The notes below the pieces were generated by a model, which had not been told where the DNA came from, did no database searches, and worked only from the letters and a program-made list of their open reading frames with translations. A program made the position numbers and the translations under genes. Below are positions 5,136 to 5,149 of a stretch of DNA of 5,149 nucleotides, piece after piece. How positions within the stretch are numbered: the first letter of the stretch is position 1; each line of letters starts with the position of its first letter. Source of the stretch: an uncultured Roseburia sp. Lineage in GTDB: Bacteria; Bacillota; Clostridia; Lachnospirales; Lachnospiraceae. Location: the NCBI GenBank assembly GCA_947057405.1, contig CAMSEJ010000190.1, positions 1 to 5,149 of the forward strand, in the 5' to 3' direction.

Positions 5136-5149
5136 ATGCGTCTGGGTCT
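5136..5149 (+). CDS. Possible start of a further gene, cut by the window edge
   Basis: An ATG at 5136 is preceded by AGAGGG with a 6-base gap and lies about 45 nt after the predicted transcription start of the promoter at 5055-5083. Only about four codons (MRLG) are visible, so nothing can be said of the product. An in-frame ATG at 5103 is an alternative start, but its GGGAG is only 3 bases away. Confidence 0.35.

Overview
The window looks like part of a chromosome from an anaerobic low-to-mid-GC Firmicute, most likely a gut clostridium of the Lachnospiraceae type. This is an inference from gene style: a short secreted peptidoglycan-binding protein with DxDxDG loops, a VanS/PhoR-like sensor kinase with its OmpR-family regulator, a compact formate/nitrite-family transporter, an oxygen-sensitive PflX-type radical SAM protein, strong GGAGG ribosome binding sites and consensus sigma-A promoters. 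No rRNA, tRNA, CRISPR array or transposase gene is visible.

Left edge (1-256): no convincing gene. Positions 77-242 are one 166-bp, almost gap-free palindrome with 20-bp perfect ends. It is flanked by TA on each side and looks like a MITE or repetitive intergenic element. It ends 14 bp downstream of the stop codon of the minus-strand gene at 257-715. Positions 1-76 carry a second, smaller inverted repeat that abuts it.

Minus-strand block (257-3009, read right to left): a response regulator (2320-3009) and a sensor histidine kinase (882-2327), overlapping by 8 bp, followed after 166 bp by a small exported protein with a peptidoglycan-binding domain (257-715). A near-consensus promoter (TTGCAT-17-TATAAT) lies upstream of the regulator. 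It sits between two imperfect copies of an AGCAGTCAG...GAATCTG direct repeat that could be the autoregulatory operator. The kinase/regulator pair probably senses an extracellular signal; the exported wall-binding protein may be a target, but this is not shown.

Plus-strand block (3246-4955): a second strong promoter (TTGACG-17-TATAAT), a leader of about 105 nt containing a hairpin followed by a T-rich run, a compact 187-residue FNT-family channel (3387-3950) and, 75 bp later, a PflX-like radical SAM protein (4026-4955). An FNT channel next to a relative of pyruvate formate-lyase activase suggests a link to formate or another small monocarboxylate, but no glycyl radical enzyme is in the window.

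Right edge (4956-5149): intergenic DNA with a third good promoter (TTGTCA-17-TACTAT) and a possible start of a further plus-strand gene that runs off the window.
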